From: Chamaelirium japonicum
Taxonomy: Eukaryota > Streptophyta > Magnoliopsida > Liliales > Melanthiaceae
Length of the DNA: 64,000 nucleotides
Direction of reading: 5' to 3'
Assembly: GCA_947650365.1 (NCBI GenBank)
Contig: CANTAL010000021.1
Location: 1,488,001 to 1,552,000 of the forward strand
Shown: piece by piece, positions 1 to 11,480 of the stretch
Layout of the letters: each line of letters starts with the position of its first letter
Numbering within the stretch: position 1 is the stretch's first letter
The notes under the pieces: generated by a model
What the model was told of the DNA's origin: nothing
The model's database searches: none
The model's input: only the letters and a program-made list of their open reading frames with translations
Translations under genes and position numbers: made by a program

Positions 1-769
1 AAGTAAGCTTACCCTATAAATAATATACGACCCCTTTAGGGTAGGGCACGTTTGATGGCTCTCTCTTTGTCCCATCTCACAACACGTTATCAGGAAGAAC
101 ATGTCGAGCCTAGCCGACTAGTCATAAGAAAACTAAGAGAGAAACGAAGACAAAAGAGTGGGAAGAGAACAGAGAGATAAATAAAGATATAAAAGAGAAG
201 AAGCCCTGCTCTAGTCCATTGACCATCGGTATAAGTATAAAGTAAGAAAGAATTTAAATTCTGGAACTCTACTTCTGTCTTCGTTTCTCTTTCCGTTTTT
301 TTGCGACTGGTCGGCTGGGCTTGATATGTTCGTGCTGATAACTTATTATGAGATGGGTAAAAGAGAGAGCCGTCAAACGTGCCCCACCCTAAAGGGATCA
401 TATATTATTTATAGGGTAAGCTTACTTAGGGCCTAAGCAATCTATAGGAACCCTAATCCGTGGGAGAATAGGAAAGAGAATGGAGAGATTGAATTAAATT
501 ATTGATAAGTGGAGTAGAGCCGTCAAACATACCCCACCCCAAAGGGGTCGTATATTATTTATAGGTTAACCTTACTTAGGGCCTAAGCAATCTATGGGAA
601 ACCCTAATCCATGGGAGACATCCGATGATGGATAGCCATCTGATCGAACGATCTCATAACAGTTGTACTGTTTTAAATTTTTTTTAAAAAAAATATAAAT
701 TATTTCTAAAGCAAAAAATTCAGGTGTGGCTCATCTTACTTCTTTACTTCCTATTATTTAATTAATTTT

Positions 770-1490
770 ATTTGTTTAATAAATTAAATAGTTAAATAAT
801 TAAACAATTAAATAAATATTTAATTATCTATAAAATTAAATAATTAAATTATTTAAATAATTTATTTATTATTTAAAAAAAAAATAAATAAATATCTATT
901 TGATTATTTATAAAAATTAATTTATTTAAAAAAATATTTTTTATTTATATATTCATATAATTAACTAATTATTAAAATAATAAGTTAATAGTTATTAAAT
1001 TATTATTTTATTTTATTACTTAATTAAATAATTAATTTTTTTTACTTTAATTAAAATTTTATAATTTAATATAATAATTTTTTGAATATATAATTAAATA
1101 ATAATTAATTGAAAATATTATTTATTTAACTATAAAATAATTTCATAATTAAATTATTTATTCCTTTAAGTAAATTATCGTTTTAATATATTTCTTAACT
1201 AAAAAAGTTTTTAAATATTTAAATTATTGACTAATAATTTAATTATTTAAAAATAAAATAATAATTATAGAAATAACTAATAAAATGAATTAAAAAATAA
1301 ATTATATAACTAAATCATTATTTAATAATATAATAATAATAAATAAATAAAATAATAAATTTAATTAAATAACTAGATAAAAAAATAATTAAATAAATTA
1401 ATTATTTTACCAAAAACTTAATTAATAAATTATTTAAATTATTAAATTATTTAATAAGTAAATAAATATTTAATTTAATTAAAAAAATTA
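770..1490. repeat. Near-pure A/T low-complexity tract
   Basis: About 700 bases made almost only of TTAA, AAATAAAT and TAATTATT words, with very rare G or C. No gene, hairpin with GC stem or tandem period was recognised. It is flanked by TTTACTTCCTATTATTTAATT on the left and TATAGTAACATTACTATGAT on the right. Both flanks recur beside other A/T tracts in the block, so the tract belongs to the repeat family. Confidence 0.75.
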
Positions 1491-1594
1491 TAGTAACATT
1501 ACTATGATAATTATAATAACTTTGGGATGATACTATTGAGAAGTAGGGTTTTGAAATTTAGATTCCTTCTTTCTTCACACCTATACCCGTAGCG

Positions 1595-4500
1595 AATGGA
1601 CTGGAGCAGGACTTCTTCTTTCTTCTCTCTTCGTTTATCTCACCGTTCTCTTCTCTCTTCTTATCTCAATAGATTGCCAATGAATTTTTTGCAATAAAAA
1701 TAATTTATATTTTTCTTTAAAAAAGTTTAAAACAATACAACTGTTATAAGATCGTTCGATTGGATGGCAATGGACTAGAGCAGAACTTCTTCTCTCTTCT
1801 ATCTTCGTTTATATCTCTGTTCTCTTCTTTCTTCTTCTTTCTCTTTGGTCTTCGTTTCTGTCTTCGTTTTCTTGTGATTGGTTGGCTAGGCTCGATATAT
1901 TCATGCTGATAACGTATTATAAGATAAGAGAAAGAGAGAGTCGTCAAATGTGCCATATCTAAAGAGGTCATATATTATTTATAGGGAAGCTTACTTAGGG
2001 CCTAAGCAATCTATAGAAAACCCTAATCCATAGGAGAAGAAAGAAGAGAACGAAGAGATTTAATTATCTTATTGAAAAGTAGAGTTTTGGAGTTTAGATT
2101 CCTTCTTACTTTACACCTATACTCGTGGCCAATAGACTGGAGCAGGACTTCTTCTCTCTTCTCTTATTGTTTATCTCTCTGTTCTTTTATCTCTTTTTTG
2201 TCTTCGTTTCTCTCTCCGTTTTTTTATAATTGGTCGGCTGGGCTCGACATGTTCGTACTGATAATGTGTTGTGAGATAGGAGAAAGAGAGAGCCGTCAAA
2301 CATGCCCTACCCTAAAGGGGTCGTATAAATATTGAAAAGTAGAGTTTTTGAATTTAGATTATTTCTTACATCATACCTATACCCGTGGCCAATGGACTGG
2401 AGCAGGACTTTTCTTCTCTTCTTTCTTTATTTATCTCTTTGTTCTCTTCTCTTTTCTTCTCTCTCTTTTGTGGAGTTTTGGAATTTAGATTCCTTCTTAC
2501 TACACACCTATACCCATGTGAGAAGAGACTATTTAAATAATTAATTCTCAGTTCTGTTCTCTCTCTTCTGTCTTTGTTTCTCTATCTATTTTCTTATGAC
2601 TGGTCGGTTGGGCTAGATATGTTCGTACTGATAACGTTTTATGAGATAGGAGAAAGAAAGAGTGGTCAAACGTGCCCTACCCTAATGGGGTCATATTTTA
2701 TTTATAGGGTAAGCTTACTTAGCGCCTAAGCAATCTATGGTAAACCTTAATCCATGGGAGAAGAGAGAAGAGAACAGAGAGATTTAATTATATTATTGAG
2801 AAGTGAAGTTTTAGAATTTAGATTCTTTCTTACTACACACCTATACCTATGGCGAATAGACAAGAGCAGGACTTCTTTTCTCTTCCCTATTCGTTTATCT
2901 CTCTATTTTCTTCTCTCTTCTTCTTTCTCTTTTGTCTTTGTTTCTCTCTCTATTTTCTTATGACTGATCGGTTAGGCTCGACATATTTGTACTGATAACG
3001 TGTTGTAAGATGTGAGAAAGAGAGAGCCATCAAATATACCCTACCCTAATTAGATTTCTTCTTACTTCACACCTATACCCATGGCCAATAGGTTGGAGCA
3101 TGACTTCTTCTATCTTCTCTCTTCGTTTATCTCCGCATTCTCTTCTCTCTTCTGTCTTCCTTTCTCTCTTTGTTTTCTTATGACTGGCCGGCTGGGCTCG
3201 ACATGTTCATACTGATAATGTATTGTGTGATGGAGAAAAAGAGAGCCGTCAAACATGCCCCACTCTAAAGGGGTCATATAAATATTGAGAAGTTAAGTTT
3301 TGGAATTTAGATTCTTTCTTACTTTATACTTATACCCATAGTGAATGGACTGGAGCATGACTTCTTCTCTCTTTATTTATCTCTTCGTTCTCTTCTTTCA
3401 TCAACTCTTTTTTCTGTCTTTGTTTCTCTCTCTGTTTTCTTATGACCGGTCAGCTGGGCTCGACATGTTTATGCTGATAACGTGTTGTGAGATAGGAGAA
3501 AGAAAGAGCCATCAAACATGCTCCACCCTAAAAGGGTCGTATATTATTTATAGGGTAAGCTTACATAGGGCCTAAGCAATCAATAGGAAACCCTAATCTA
3601 AGAGAGAGATCCAACGGTGGACAGCCATCCGATCGAACGATCTCATAACAGTTATAATATTTTAAATTTTTTAAAGAAAGATATAAATTATTTTTAAAGC
3701 AAAAAATTCGGGTGTGCCTCATCTTCCTTCTTTACTTCCTATTATTTAATTAATTTAATTAATTTAATAAATTAAATAGTTAAATAATTAAATAAATATT
3801 TAATTATCTTTATAACTAAATATTTAAATTATTTAAATAATATATTTAATATTTAAATATTAAAATAAATAAATATTAATTTGATTATTTAAAAAAATTA
3901 GTTTATTTAAAAAAATATTTTATTATTTATATATTCAAAAAAATAATTTATTATTTAAATAATAAATAAATAGTTATTAAATTATTATTTTATTTTATTA
4001 CTTAATTAAATAATAATTTTTTTTATTTATTTCAATTAATATTTCATAATTTAATAAAAAAAAGTTTAATTAATTAATTACATAGTAAATTTATTAAAAT
4101 TATTAATTTTTTAACTATATCTTCTTCTCTCTTTTCTGTCTTCGTTTATGTCTCCGTTTTCTTGTGACTGGTCGGTTGGGCTCGACATGTTCGTGCTGAT
4201 AATGCTTTATAAGATGAAAGAAAGAGAGAGCTGTCAAACATGCCCCACCTAAAAGGGGTCGTATATTATTTATAGGGTAAGCTTACTTAGGGCCTAAGTA
4301 ATCTATGTAAAACCCTAATCCATGGAAGAGATCCAACGGTGGATAACTATCCGATCGAACGTGCCCCACCTTAAAGGGGTCATATTGATTATTTATTTAA
4401 ATAATTATTAAATCAATTCTCTTAACTAGTAAGCTTACCTTATAAATATTTAATTATATATAATTGATTATTGCCATAGTTATAGGTGTGAAGTAAGAAG

Positions 4501-5630
4501 GAATCTAAATTCCAAAACTTCACTTCTCAATAGTATCATCTCAACGTTATTATGATTATCATAGTAATGTTACTATAATTTTTTTAATTAAATTAATTAT
4601 TTATTTAATTATTAGATAATTTAAAAAATTTAATAATTAAATTTACTAATTAACGTGTTGTGAGATGGGAGAAAGAGAGAGTCGTCAAACTTGCTCCACC
4701 CTAAAGAGGTCGTATAATATAATTAAATTTCTCTGTTTTCTTCTCTTTTCTTCGATAGATTATGGTTTCCCATAGATTGCTTAGGCCCTAAGTAAAATTA
4801 CCCTATAAATAATATACGATCCCTTCAGGGTGGGGCACGTTTACGGCTCTCTCTTTCTACCATATCAAAATACATTATCAGCACGAACATATCGAGCCCA
4901 GCCGACCAGTCGCAAGAAAACAGAGAGAGAAACAAAGACAGAAGAGGAGTTTTGGAATTTAGATTCCTTCTTACTTCACACCTATACCCAGGGTCAATGG
5001 ACTGGAGCAGGACTTCTTCTTTCTTCTCTCTTCATTTATCTCTCTGTTTTTTTTTCTTCTTTTCTCTCATCTCTCCAAAGAGAGAAGAGAAAAGAAGTCC
5101 TTCTCCAATCCATTCACCATAGGTAAAGGTATGAAGTAAGAAGGAATCTAAATTCTAAAACTCTATAGAAGGGAGAGAAGAGAACGAAGAGATAAACAAA
5201 GATAGAAGAGAGAGATACGACTGGTCAGCTGGGCTTGATAGTAAGAAGTGGCATACCCGAATTGCTTACGCCCTAAGTTCAAATATTAAGAGATACACCG
5301 TCGGATCTCTCCTATAGATTAGGGTTTTCTATAGATTACTTAGGCCCTAAGTAAGCTTACCCTATAAATAATATATAACCCCTTTAGGGTGGGGCATGTT
5401 TAACGGCTCTCTCTTTCTCCTATCTTATAACACGTTATCAGCACGAACATGTCGAGCCCAGCGACCAGTCGTAAAAAAACGGAGAAAGAAACAAAGACAT
5501 AAGAGAGAGAAGAAGATAGAAGAGAATGAAGAGATAAACAAAGAAAGAAGAAAGAAGAAGTCCTGTTCTAGTCCATTGGCCCCGGGTATATGTGTGAAGT
5601 AAGAAAGAATCTAATTCTAAAACTCTACTT
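1595..5630 (+). repeat. Left arm of a ~4 kb inverted repeat
   Basis: The arm starts at CTGGAGCAGGACTTCTTCTT and passes through AATAGATTGCCAATGAATTT (about 1670), which recurs in reverse complement near 34930. It contains the AT-rich tract at 3740-4110, whose partner is at 32510-32860, and the rare join near 5240 (GTAAGAAGTGGCA next to the pyrimidine-poor leader), whose partner is near 31335. It continues through the copy with CCCAGCGACCAG, which lacks one C; the partner just left of 17271 shares that deletion. After about 5630 the two arms no longer run together. By eye, identity is high but imperfect, so the duplication is not recent. Boundaries are approximate because the same family fills the surroundings. 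Confidence 0.7.
3740..4110. repeat. Near-pure A/T tract inside the left arm
   Basis: It has the same composition and the same left flank (CTTCTTTACTTCCTATTATT) as the tract at 770. The reverse-complement partner lies at about 32510-32860 in the right arm. No coding potential. Confidence 0.7.
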
Positions 5631-6689
5631 CTATCTTTGTTTCTCTTCCCGTTTTCTTTTGATTGGTCGACTCGGCCCAACATGTTCGTGCTGATAACAT
5701 ATTATGAGATGGGAGAAAGAGAGAGCCGACAAACATGCCCCACTCTACAGGGATCATATATTATTTATAGGGTAGGCCTAAGCAATCTGTGGGAAACCCT
5801 AATCTATGAGAGAGATTCGATGATGGACAGCCATCCTTCATACTTTACACTTATACCCATGGTGAATGGACTGGAGTAGGACTTCTTCTTTCTTCTATCT
5901 TTGTTTATCTCTCTGTTCTCTTATGTCTTCTTCTCTCTTTTCTGTCTATGTTTAACTTTCCGTTTTCTTCTCTCTTCTTCTCTCTCTTCTTCTTTCTCTT
6001 CTGTCTTTGTTTCTCTCTTTGTTTTCTTATGATTGGTCGATTGGGCTCGACAAGTTCGTGTTAATAACGTGTTGTGAGGTGGGAGAAAGCGAGAAGAGAA
6101 CAGAGAGATAAACATAGAGAGAATTGTTAAATATTAAATTATCTTGCAATACGTCATCAGTACGAACATGTCGAAGAAAGAAGAGAGAAGAGAGAAGAGG
6201 GAAGAGAGAAGAAGTCCTACAATCAATTAATCAGAATTTAAATCTCTCTTATAAATAATATTCATACCTAATCCATATTTATATCTCTTCTACCTACAAT
6301 CAATTAAATATAGGTCTTTTTTCTTCTACTTCTCCTCATTCACCTCAATGTTATCATTAGTTAAATAATCATATATCATAATAATGCTACAATAATATTT
6401 TTAATTAAGTTAATCGTTAAATTAAAACAAAGAGAAAAGAGAATTTAATATGATAATCATAATAACGTTGAAATGATACTATTGAGAAGTGGAGTTTTGG
6501 AATTTAGATTCCTTCTTACTTCACACCTATACCCGTGGCCAATGGACTAGAGCAGAAGTTCTTCTCTCTTTGTTTATCTCTCCGTTCTCTTCTTTCTTCT
6601 TCTATCTCTTCTGTGTTCGTTTCTCTCTTCGTTTTCTTGTGACTGGTCGGCTGGGCTCGATATGTTCGTGCTGAAACGCGTTGTGAGAT

Positions 6690-7500
6690 AAAAAATTGCT
6701 TATTTATTTTATTTATAAACTAGAGCAGGACTTCTCCTCTCTTCTCTCTTTATTTATAATTTAATTAAAAAAGAATAATCTCAACATTATTATGATTATC
6801 ATAGTAATGTTATGATAATTTTTTTAATTAAATTATTTATTTATTAAATTATTTAATAATTTAAATAATTTAATAATTTAAAAAATTTAATTATTAAGTA
6901 TTTAGTAAAATAAATATTTTATTTAATATTGAATAGATGATTAATTTAACTAATACACAAAGAAATATTATAGAAACCCTATTTATTAAATTATCATAGT
7001 TTAATTTTTTTAAATTATAGTAATATTACTATCATAATCATTATTTCTGTAATTAGTCATTTAAATCATCTCAATATTATTATGATTATAAAAAAATATT
7101 TTCTTTAATTAAATTATTTATTTATATAAGTAAATAATTTATTTAATTTGTTTTTTTACTAAATAAAATTTTAATTAAAGATAAATAATAATTAAAGAAA
7201 TAATTAATAAAATAAATTAATAAATTAATTATATAATTAAATAATTATTTCTTTATATAATAATTTAAATAATTAAATAGTTACCTAATTGAATTATTTA
7301 ATAATATAATAATAATAAATAAAATAAAATAAAAATTTTAATTAAATAACTAAATAATTCAATAATTGAGTAAATTAATTATTTTACTTAAAACTTAATT
7401 ATTTAAATTATTAAATTATTTTAAATATTTAATAATTAAATGAATAATTAATTTAATTAAAAAAATTATAGTAATATTACTATGATAATCATAATAATGT
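6690..7500. repeat. Near-pure A/T tract
   Basis: Dominated by TTAATTATTTAA-type words. It contains several copies of the near-palindrome ATAGTAATATTACTAT followed by GATAATCATAATAA, a module that sits at the edge of the A/T tracts throughout the block. No gene. Confidence 0.7.
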
Positions 7501-7539
7501 AGAGATGACTGGTCAGTCCTAATTATTTATAGGGTAAGC

Positions 7540-7795
7540 TTACTTAGGGCCTAAGCAATCTATGGGAAACCCTAATTAATGAGAGAGATCCGACGGTGGA
7601 TAGTGATCCGATAATTAGAGGGAGAAGAAGAGAGAAAAGAGAAGACGTCCTGTTCTAGTCCATTTACCACGGGTATAGGTGTGAAGTAAGAAGGATGACT
7701 GTCCATCATCGGATCTCTCCCATGGATTAGGGTTTCCCATAGATTGCTTAGGTCCTAAGTAAGCTTACCCTATAAATAATATACTATCGTTTTAG
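7540..7795. repeat. Direct duplication, copy 1 (itself inverted)
   Basis: The unit reads CCTAAGCAATCTATGGG, a GATCC-centred join, ATAATTAGAG fused to a GAGAAGAAG tract, GTGAAGTAAGAAGGATG, then the reverse complement of its own start (GATTGCTTAGG). The same unusual joins recur in the same order at 8945-9192, so the two are copies of one rearranged segment rather than independent insertions. Confidence 0.6.
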
Positions 7796-8439
7796 AGTGG
7801 GGCACGTTTGACGGCTATCTCTTTCTCCTACATCATAACACATTATCAGCATGAGCATGTCGAGCCCAGCCGACCAGTCGTAAGAAAATAAAGAGAGAAT
7901 TAAAGACAAAAGAGCGAGAAGAAGAGATAAGAGAACTGAGAGATAAATAAAGAGAGAAGAGAAAAGAAGTCCTGCTCCAGTTCATTAGCCACGGGTATAA
8001 GTGTGAAGTAAGAAAGAATCTAAATTCCAAAACTCCTCTGAAGAGAAAGAAGAAAACAAAGAGATAAATAAAGAGAGGAGAGAGAAGAAGTCCTACTCCA
8101 GTCCATTGGTCACAGATATAGGTGTGAAGTAAGAAGGAATCTAATTAGGGTAGGGCATATTTGACGGATCTCTCTTTCTCCTATCTCATAATACATTATC
8201 AGTACGAACATGTCGAGCCCAACTGACCAGTCGCAAGAAAACAGAAAGAGAAACGAAGAGAGAAGAGAGAAGAAGTCCTACTCCAGTTCATTAGCCACGG
8301 GTATAGATGTGAAGTAGTGTGAAGTAGTATAAAGTAAGAAGGATTCTAAATTTCAAAACTCAACTTCTCAATAAATAATATAGGACCCCTTTAGGGTGGG
8401 GCACATTTGACGGCTCTTTCTTTTTTAAGCATGAACCTG

Positions 8440-8830
8440 AAATAATCAATGTTATTATAAATTTTCTTTAGGGTGGGGCACTATTATTTATATCTACGTT
8501 CTCTTACTCTATTTAAATAATTGACTAATTATTTAATTATTTAAAAATAAAATAATAATTAAAGAAATAACTAATAAAATAAATTAATAAATTAATTATA
8601 TAATTAAATCAATATTTATTTATTGAATAATTTAAATAATTAAATAGTTACCTAATTTAATTAATTTATAATTAAATAATAATAACTAAATTAAATAATA
8701 AATTTAATTAAATAATTAGATATTTAAATAATTAAATAAATTAATTATTTTACTAAAAACTAAATTATTTAATTATTTAATAATTAAATAAAATTTTAAT
8801 TAAATTTAAAAAATTATAGTAACATTAATA
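8440..8830. repeat. A/T tract, upstream part of a direct duplication
   Basis: This tract precedes the 8945-9192 unit in the same way that 6690-7500 precedes the 7540-7795 unit, consistent with a direct duplication of a segment over 1 kb. No gene. Confidence 0.55.
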
Positions 8831-8944
8831 TGATAATTATAATAACGTTGAGATGACATTATTGAGAAGAGGAGTTTTCAAATTTAGATTTCTTCTTAAT
8901 TCACACCTATGCCCGTGGCCAATGGATTAGAGCAGGACTTCTTC

Positions 8945-9192
8945 TTACTTAGGGCCTATGCAATCTATGCGAAACCCTAATCTATGGTAGAGATCCGATG
9001 GTGGATAGCTATCCAATAATTAGAAAGAGAAGAAGAGAAAAGAAGTCCAGCTCCAGTCCATTTGCCACGGGTATAGGTATGAAGTAAGAAGGATGGTTGT
9101 CCACCGTCGGATCTCTCCCATAGATTAGGGTTTCCTATAGATTTCTTAGGTCCTAAGTAAGCTTACCCTAAAAATAATATATTATCCCTTTA
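8945..9192. repeat. Direct duplication, copy 2, interrupted by a MITE
   Basis: Collinear with 7540-7795, including the ATAATTAGA/GAGAAGAAG and AAGGATG/GTCCACC joins. The copy stops at CCCTTTA, where the small CACTA-type element is inserted. The family sequence resumes after it at TTAGTGTAGAGCACG. Confidence 0.6.
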
Positions 9193-9337
9193 CACTATAC
9201 CAAAATCAGATTTAGTAACACAGCCAACTGTTATAAATATATGTAGTAACACAAAAAAACTGTTAGAAATATGGTGTTATAGATATTTGTAACACTTTTG
9301 GTAACAACCGTTACAAATTATCTGTTTTGGTGTAGTA
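9193..9337. mobile_element. 145 bp CACTA-type MITE
   Basis: The host unit normally reads CCCTTTAGGGTGG and is split here. The insert begins CACTATACCAAAATCAGAT and ends ATCTGTTTTGGTGTAGTA. The ends are imperfect terminal inverted repeats that continue inward to GTAAC on both sides. The 3 bp TTA is present on both sides (9190-9192 and 9338-9340), the target length expected of CACTA transposons. The last base of the right terminus is A rather than the expected G. There is no coding capacity, so any movement would have depended on a transposase elsewhere. Confidence 0.7.
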
Positions 9338-11079
9338 TTAGTGTAGAGCACGTTTGACGGCTCTTTCTTTCTCCCATCTCACAACACATTATCAGTATGA
9401 ACATATCGAGCCCAGCCGACCAGTCGTAAGAAAACGGAGAGAGAAACGAAGACAGAAGAGGGAGAGAAGAAGAGGGAGAGAAGAAGAGAGAAGAGAACAG
9501 AGAGATAAATGAAAAGGGAAGAGAAAAAAAGTCCTGTTCTAGTTCATTAGCATAACTAAAAAGAGATTAAACATGGAGCAGGACTAAAAATAATATTAGT
9601 TAAATAATCTCTCCCATTCAGTATGAATATATTGAGCCCAGCAGATCAGTCACAAGAAAATGGAGAGAGAAACAAAAACAGAAAAAAGAGAGAAGAACAG
9701 AGACAAACGAAGAGAAAATAGAGAAAAAGTCCTACTCCAATCCATTCGTCATGGGTATAGGTGTGAATTAAGAAGGAATCTAAATTCCAAAACTCTAGTT
9801 CTCAATAATATAATTAAATCTTTCTATTCTTTTCTCTCTTCTTCTCTCTCTTTTGTCGTCTCTTCTCTTTTTGTTTTCTTGCGACTGGTCGGTTGGGCTC
9901 GATATGTTAGTACTGATAACGTGTTGTGAAATGGGAGAAAGAAAGAAAAGAACAGAGAGATAAACGAGAAGAGAAACGAAAAGAAGTCCTGCTTATGCCC
10001 TAAGTAATCTCCCAGGGATTAGGGTTTACCATAGATTTCTTAGGCCCAAAGTAATCTTACCTAATAAATAATATACATGTGGCCTCTCTAGTCTATTATC
10101 TACGGGTATAGGTGTGAAGTAAGAAGGAATATAAATTCCAAAACTCTACTTTTTAATATTTATATGACCCCTTTAGGGTGGGGCATATTTGATAGCTCTC
10201 TATTTCTCCCATGTCATAACACGTTATCAGCACGAACATGTCGAGTCGAGCCGACCAGTCATAAGAAAACAGAAAGAGAAACGAAGATAGAAGTAGAGTT
10301 TTGGAATTTATATTCTTTCTTTCTTTACACCTATACCCGAGGTCAATGGACCAGAGCAGGACTTTTTCCCTATTTTCTATTTGTTTTTCTCTCCATTCTC
10401 TTCTTCTCTTTCTTCTGTCTTTGTTTCTTTCTCCGTTTTCTTATGACTGGTCGGCTGGAGTCGATATATTAATGCTGATAACGTGTTGTGAGATTAAATA
10501 AGTATAATAAATAAAGAGTTGGTAGAGATCTGATGGGTCGTATAAATATTAAGAAGTGGAGTTTTGGAATTTAGCTTCCTTCTTACTTCATAACTATACC
10601 CGTGGCCAATGGACTAGAGTAGGAGTTCTTCTCTCTTTTCTCTTTGTTTATTTCTCCGTTCTCTTCTTTCTTCTTTAAAGATTATATGACCTCTTTAGGG
10701 TGGGGAACGTTTGATGGCTCTCTCTTTCTCCCATCTCAAAACACATTATCAGTACGAACATGTTGAAAAGAGAAGAGAGAAGAAGTTCTGTAATTAATTA
10801 AATATTTATTTAATTTGATTCTATAGGGCTCGACATGTTCGAGCTGATAATGTGTTGTGAAATAGGAGAAAAAGAAAGCCGTCAAACGTGCCCTAACCTA
10901 AAAGGGTCATATTTTATTTATAGGGTTAGCTTACTTAACGCCTAAGCAATCTATGGGAAACCCTAATCCATTAGAGAGATCCGATGGTGGGCAGCCATCC
11001 GATCGAACGATCTTATAACAGTTGTAATGTTTTAAATTTTTTTTAAAAAAATATTAATTATTTTTAAAGCAAAAAATTT

Positions 11080-11480
11080 CATTTTTTAAATTAATTATTT
11101 TACTAAAAACTTAATTTATAAATTTTTTAAATTGTTAAATAATTTAAACAAAGATAAATAAGAGAGAAGAGAGAAGAAGTCCTACTCTACTCCATTCGCC
11201 ATGGGTATAGGTGTGAAGTAAAAAGAAATCTAAATTCTAAAACTCTACTTCTCAGTAGTATCATCTCAACGTTACTATGATTATCATAGTAAATTCTCTT
11301 CTCTCTTCGTTTTAATTAAACTATTAATTTAATTAAAAAAATTATAGTAACAACACTCCACTTAATTATTATAGTAATAAAATGAAGTGAGAAGAGAGAA
11401 GATAATTAAATATTTATTTAGTTATTTAATTATTTAAATATTTAATTTATTAAATAATTAAATTAATTAAATAATAGGAA
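11080..11480. repeat. A/T-rich tract near the middle of the left block
   Basis: A mixture of A/T words with one GA-rich family segment at 11150-11280. It is followed on the right by the reverse complement of the GCACACCC/TTTTTTGC flank that begins other A/T tracts. No gene. Confidence 0.6.
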
